Source: an uncultured Lachnospiraceae bacterium
GTDB lineage: Bacteria > Bacillota > Clostridia > Lachnospirales > Lachnospiraceae
Assembly (NCBI GenBank): GCA_910577045.1
Contig: CAJTLB010000015.1
Coordinates: 14,080 to 78,079 of the forward strand
DNA: 64,000 nucleotides
Reading direction: 5' to 3'
The notes under the pieces were generated by a model, which had not been told where the DNA came from, made no database searches, and saw nothing but the letters and a program-made list of their open reading frames with translations. Shown one piece after another: positions 60,838 to 64,000 of the stretch. The position numbers were made by a program, and so were the translations under genes. How positions within the stretch are numbered: position 1 is the stretch's first letter; every line of letters starts with the position of its first letter.

Positions 60838-62643
60838 CTATATACCATGGTATTCTGGCACAATTAAATGGACTGCTTTATGGACTTCTTCTGCCTCTTG
60901 GTCAATAATCTGTTGTAAATATTCCATCTTTGCCAACAATGTTGTATCACTGCTTCCATTTATGTATTGTTTTTGCCCCATAAGGTTTTCTTTGCCATTT
61001 ACTAATTTTGTATTACATTCTATACAAATATCTTCATTTGGGATTAGCCCTGACATTTGGATAAGGTTTTTTACTAACTCTGTCATAGTAATGGCCTCTC
61101 CTGCTTCCATAGGATAAATCCCACCTTTTTCTATTTGCACACTTTGTTCTAAAACCCATGTTATCGCCCCATGCAAGGATATAAAATGGATTTCCTTTTT
61201 TGGCCAAGGCACCCGAACCTTCCCTTCTATTGTTATTTGCCGCTGTATCCTTGCCAAAATTCCATTCTTATCTTCTAAGATTTCGCCTAACCGAAAAGCC
61301 ATATATTTTGTCCCTTGGTATTGGTTCCACTGTTTTACCAATAATTCCCCTATCTTAATGCAGGCCCCTAATAAACTTTCTGGCTCCTCCGCTTTCTCAG
61401 AAGATAACATAATAAAACGTTCTGCCTTATATACCCTAGCCGCCTCCATACAACGCCACATACCAAGTACATTCTGGTTTACTACCTCATGGATTCCTTG
61501 TCCTGCCAATTCCTCATTTTTATAAGGTTGTACATAATAAACTACATTTGGCTTATTATTTTTAAATATAGCTTGAACCCGCATACTATCATAGGAAAAA
61601 CCAACTAACACAGAAATATCCTGGTTAGGGTATTTCTCTTTTAACTCCTGTTGTAATTGATATGCATGGTTCTCATACAAATCCATAAGAATTAATTTTG
61701 CTGGATGCATAGCAGCAAGCTGTTGGCAAAGTTCCCCGCCCAAAAAACTACTTCCACCAAGAATTAGAATTGTTTTCTGTTCCATATAAGAAGCCGTTTG
61801 TTCTATACAATTCGAGGCATATGTCCCACCCAATAAATCAGATATTTCAATATTCCTTAAATTAGAATCTTTACTTCTTCCCAATACCCATTGGTATACC
61901 CCCGGCAAAATCCGAATTGGAAGCCCTATCTCACAACAAATCCCATACAGTTCCCGAACCACTGTTTTTTCTGCAGATGGCATAGCAATAATAACTTCAT
62001 CTACTTCAAACTGCCCTGCCAGCTTCCTAATACATTCTCTTCCTCCTACTACTTCTACCCCATGTACATAACTTCCCCATTTCTTACTATCATCATCAAT
62101 AATGCCGCATATCTTTATCTTTTGCTTATTATATTGTGCGATTGCTTCCATTATGGCATGGCCAGCTTCCCCTGCCCCAGCTAATATAGCACAAGACCCA
62201 TGTTCCTCCTTCCGCCTTTTATTTTGCTTTACCCGAAGAAACCGATATAAAAAACGGTTTATTAAAACCAGCAAGAAAAATATCATTCCTTGTACAAAAT
62301 AAAAGCTGCGTGGCACCTGCCAATGGAGTAGCTGTAACACTACCATCTGGGCTAAAGAAACAGTTACGGAACCTGCCACTAAATTTTGTATTTCTGTTAT
62401 TCCAGCAAATCTCCATAAACTTTGGTATAGACGAAAAAAATAAAAGACCAGGATTGTAAGAATACTATGAATTGGAAAATACCATATTACTGTCTCCCAA
62501 TAACGGGCAGGGATTATATTCCAATCCAATTCAAACCGCAAAAAAAGTGCCGCCACATCTGCAATAGCGATGGCTAACACATCTTGCAATATTAAAACCA
62601 TAATAGGGGCCTTACTCCCATATCCGTTTTTTCCTTTTCCCAT
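60838..62643 (-). CDS. FlaA1/CapD-like polysaccharide biosynthesis protein
   Basis: 601 aa. Four N-terminal TM helices (about 13-130), a CoA-binding-like Rossmann domain (ILAGAGEAGHAIMEAI, about 155-170) and a C-terminal SDR domain. Its SDR motifs are unusual: LILGGSSFLGGEL replaces TGAGGSIGSE, and FIMLSSEKAEEPESLLGACIK replaces the STDKAVNPTNVMGATK block, so the catalytic Asp is Glu and the NxxGATK core is changed. The family makes UDP-4-keto-sugars; this copy may be altered or inactive. Overlaps the upstream gene by 32 nt. Confidence 0.82.
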   Translation of the reverse strand: MGKGKNGYGSKAPIMVLILQDVLAIAIADVAALFLRFELDWNIIPARYWETVIWYFPIHSILTILVFYFFRLYQSLWRFAGITEIQNLVAGSVTVSLAQMVVLQLLHWQVPRSFYFVQGMIFFLLVLINRFLYRFLRVKQNKRRKEEHGSCAILAGAGEAGHAIMEAIAQYNKQKIKICGIIDDDSKKWGSYVHGVEVVGGRECIRKLAGQFEVDEVIIAMPSAEKTVVRELYGICCEIGLPIRILPGVYQWVLGRSKDSNLRNIEISDLLGGTYASNCIEQTASYMEQKTILILGGSSFLGGELCQQLAAMHPAKLILMDLYENHAYQLQQELKEKYPNQDISVLVGFSYDSMRVQAIFKNNKPNVVYYVQPYKNEELAGQGIHEVVNQNVLGMWRCMEAARVYKAERFIMLSSEKAEEPESLLGACIKIGELLVKQWNQYQGTKYMAFRLGEILEDKNGILARIQRQITIEGKVRVPWPKKEIHFISLHGAITWVLEQSVQIEKGGIYPMEAGEAITMTELVKNLIQMSGLIPNEDICIECNTKLVNGKENLMGQKQYINGSSDTTLLAKMEYLQQIIDQEAEEVHKAVHLIVPEYHGI

Positions 62644-63766
62644 TGTTTTCCCCCTGCTTTATGTAAAATAATGAATTTTTGCCTAATAAAAAAATCATCC
62701 AAAAAAATGGCTGCCTAGAATTTACCAAAACAAAACTTTCCACAAATAAGCTTAAATAAACGCCTACATATTTGGGTGATACATTTTTTATATTCTGATA
62801 TAACCAACACAATATACAAAAAAATGGGACTGCCCCATAACAAAACCAGAGCTGCGGCAAAGTGGAATGAAGCTCTTGGAATACTAACCATGATTTAGAA
62901 AAACGGGTGTATGCCCCGTCACCTGCTCCCCATAATAAATACCATGGATATAGCCATATTCTGTCTATCCCACGCTGTGAAAGAAAATTGCTTATCCCAT
63001 CTGCCTGTATTTTATATAATTTTTCTTGGATTCTATAAAATAAATGGTAACTGTCCCCCGGAAGTTGTGCCTGAAACAGAAATAAAAATAGAACCCCAAC
63101 ACTTACAGCTACTAAAAAAACCCCTTTCCATTTCCTTTGGCTTAACAAGAAACAAATAAAAAATATAAAAAAACCTAATGCCGCCCCTACAGATTTTGAA
63201 CAATAAATAAGTATTCCTGAAAGAAAAATATCCAGCCAAATACCTTCTTTTTTTTCTCCTATTTTTATACGGATTATATAAATCAACAGCAACATGGCAA
63301 ACACAAAAAATGCCATTTGGTTAGGGTCCTGGAAAGACCCCACATATCGGTGCTCAAATCGGTACCTCCCCCATCCACTCACCAATAAAAAACACTGTAT
63401 CCATAAATTTAGCCTACAAATATGTTCCATCTGTTGTAAAAACCTTCGTTCTGATGCCAGCCTGCGGAATAACACAATTACCAGATAATTATATAAAATA
63501 TACGCTCCTGCAAATAGAGAAAAAGAATCCCCATAGCCTAAATAACAAACTTGGTTAATGAAAACAGCCCCTATTGCAAAAAACAAATACTCCTTATCTT
63601 GCCATATCCACTTCCCCCATAATTTATTTTTCCTATTCTTTATGGCAAATACCAAAAAAGAAAATACAAGCAGGCTATCGCCTATCTGAAAAGAACCAGA
63701 AGGAAGAAAATAAAATGGCTTACAAAACAGGAAAAGCAAAAACAATGCCTGTTCTGGCTTTATCAT
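62612..63766 (-). CDS. O-antigen ligase/polymerase-like membrane protein
   Basis: 384 aa with about ten membrane helices and little else, as in Wzy-type polymerases. A larger loop lies around residues 220-280 (DSYHLFYRIQEKLYKIQADGISNFL), with the RG and WLYPWYLLWGAGDG segment typical of O-antigen polymerase families. It starts in overlap (4 nt) with the end of the upstream sugar enzyme gene. Specificity unknown. Confidence 0.72.
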   Translation of the reverse strand: MIKPEQALFLLFLFCKPFYFLPSGSFQIGDSLLVFSFLVFAIKNRKNKLWGKWIWQDKEYLFFAIGAVFINQVCYLGYGDSFSLFAGAYILYNYLVIVLFRRLASERRFLQQMEHICRLNLWIQCFLLVSGWGRYRFEHRYVGSFQDPNQMAFFVFAMLLLIYIIRIKIGEKKEGIWLDIFLSGILIYCSKSVGAALGFFIFFICFLLSQRKWKGVFLVAVSVGVLFLFLFQAQLPGDSYHLFYRIQEKLYKIQADGISNFLSQRGIDRIWLYPWYLLWGAGDGAYTRFSKSWLVFQELHSTLPQLWFCYGAVPFFCILCWLYQNIKNVSPKYVGVYLSLFVESFVLVNSRQPFFWMIFLLGKNSLFYIKQGENNGKRKKRIWE

Positions 63767-64000
63767 AATTGCCCCCTAAAATATTCTATTGTTGGCCCTA
63801 ACCCTTTCTCTAATGAAATCTTTGGCTCCCATCCTAACCATTTCTTTGCATTTTCTATTACTGGCTTCCTTTGCAAAGGATCATCAGAAGGCAGTGGGCA
63901 ATATACAATTTTTGAGGAACTTTTTGTCTGCCTTAACACTTTTTCTGCCAACTCTAAAATTGTAAATTCTCCCGGATTCCCTAAGTTTACTGGCCCCATT
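63763..64000 (-). CDS. UDP-glucuronate decarboxylase-like SDR, C-terminal end (partial)
   Basis: Only the last 78 or so residues lie in the window; the gene runs off the right edge. GPVNLGNPGEFTILELAE and the KWLGWEPKISLEKGL block are strongly typical of UDP-glucuronate decarboxylase (UDP-xylose synthase) and close relatives. The Met in the last codon is internal. Its product would feed the downstream polysaccharide genes. Confidence 0.85.
   Translation of the reverse strand, partial: MGPVNLGNPGEFTILELAEKVLRQTKSSSKIVYCPLPSDDPLQRKPVIENAKKWLGWEPKISLEKGLGPTIEYFRGQL

Overview
The window looks like a chromosomal segment of a strictly anaerobic, spore-forming, low-GC Bacillota, most likely a gut Lachnospiraceae (Clostridia). 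The evidence is AT-rich DNA with strong AGGAGG-type ribosome sites, many spore genes (SpoIIM-like, an alpha/beta SASP, YlmC-like, CotJA/B/C), oxygen-sensitive enzymes (NrdD/NrdG, NfnAB, rubrerythrin, 4Fe-4S Old Yellow Enzymes), RNase Y, and a short SufC-SufB pair like the minimal SMS Fe-S system. The taxon is inferred from gene content only.

Layout. 1-6800: 3' end of rny, an aspartate-type aminotransferase, proC, a Nudix hydrolase, a SpoIIM-like membrane protein, xerD and DAHP synthase. 6800-14100: a cytosolic subtilase, three zinc-ribbon/membrane proteins of unknown role, nfnAB, and a secreted orphan. 14300-19800: glpK and two GH28-type beta-helix proteins without signal peptides. 19870-25450: a lipoprotein, clpS-clpA, the RNase P RNA gene and a membrane GDPD. 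25500-31000 (minus strand): the dut-pyrB-pyrI-HAD operon and nrdD-nrdG, the latter behind two NrdR-type boxes. 31200-42990: lepA-hemW, rubrerythrin, SASP, sufC-sufB, a BceRS-like two-component pair, an SOS-type promoter driving a roughly 96-nt structured RNA, ylmC, nrdR, yqeG-aroE-aroK and efp. 43000-43813: cotJABC with a severely truncated cotJC.

44063-48587 holds the most unusual locus: a coiled-coil protein whose C-terminus resembles the GrpE beta domain, followed by a giant Hsp70-like protein (about 1241 aa) that joins an unrecognised N-terminal domain, a tandem 12-residue acidic repeat, a divergent Hsp70 ATPase domain and a novel C-terminal domain. The pair has its own promoter, structured leader and terminator. 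It looks like a dedicated chaperone/exchange-factor module and is the best candidate here for an undescribed system.

48700-53800 is a regulated module: an AraC-type regulator divergent from two different Fe-S flavin enoate-reductase-like enzymes. 53900-59320 is accessory DNA: a decayed serine recombinase with a small upstream ORF, an AAA-14/DUF4143 ATPase, an intact large serine recombinase with different codon use, and an IS481-like element. From 59373 to the right edge a minus-strand operon encodes surface polysaccharide synthesis (epimerase, priming sugar transferase, FlaA1/CapD-like protein, polymerase-like membrane protein, UDP-glucuronate decarboxylase-like end) and continues beyond the window.

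Links between genes: nrdR and the NrdR-boxed nrdDG sit about 9 kb apart; aroF-type DAHP synthase, aroE and aroK serve the shikimate pathway; clpS-clpA form an adaptor-unfoldase pair; and several cistrons overlap by 4-32 nt, suggesting translational coupling.
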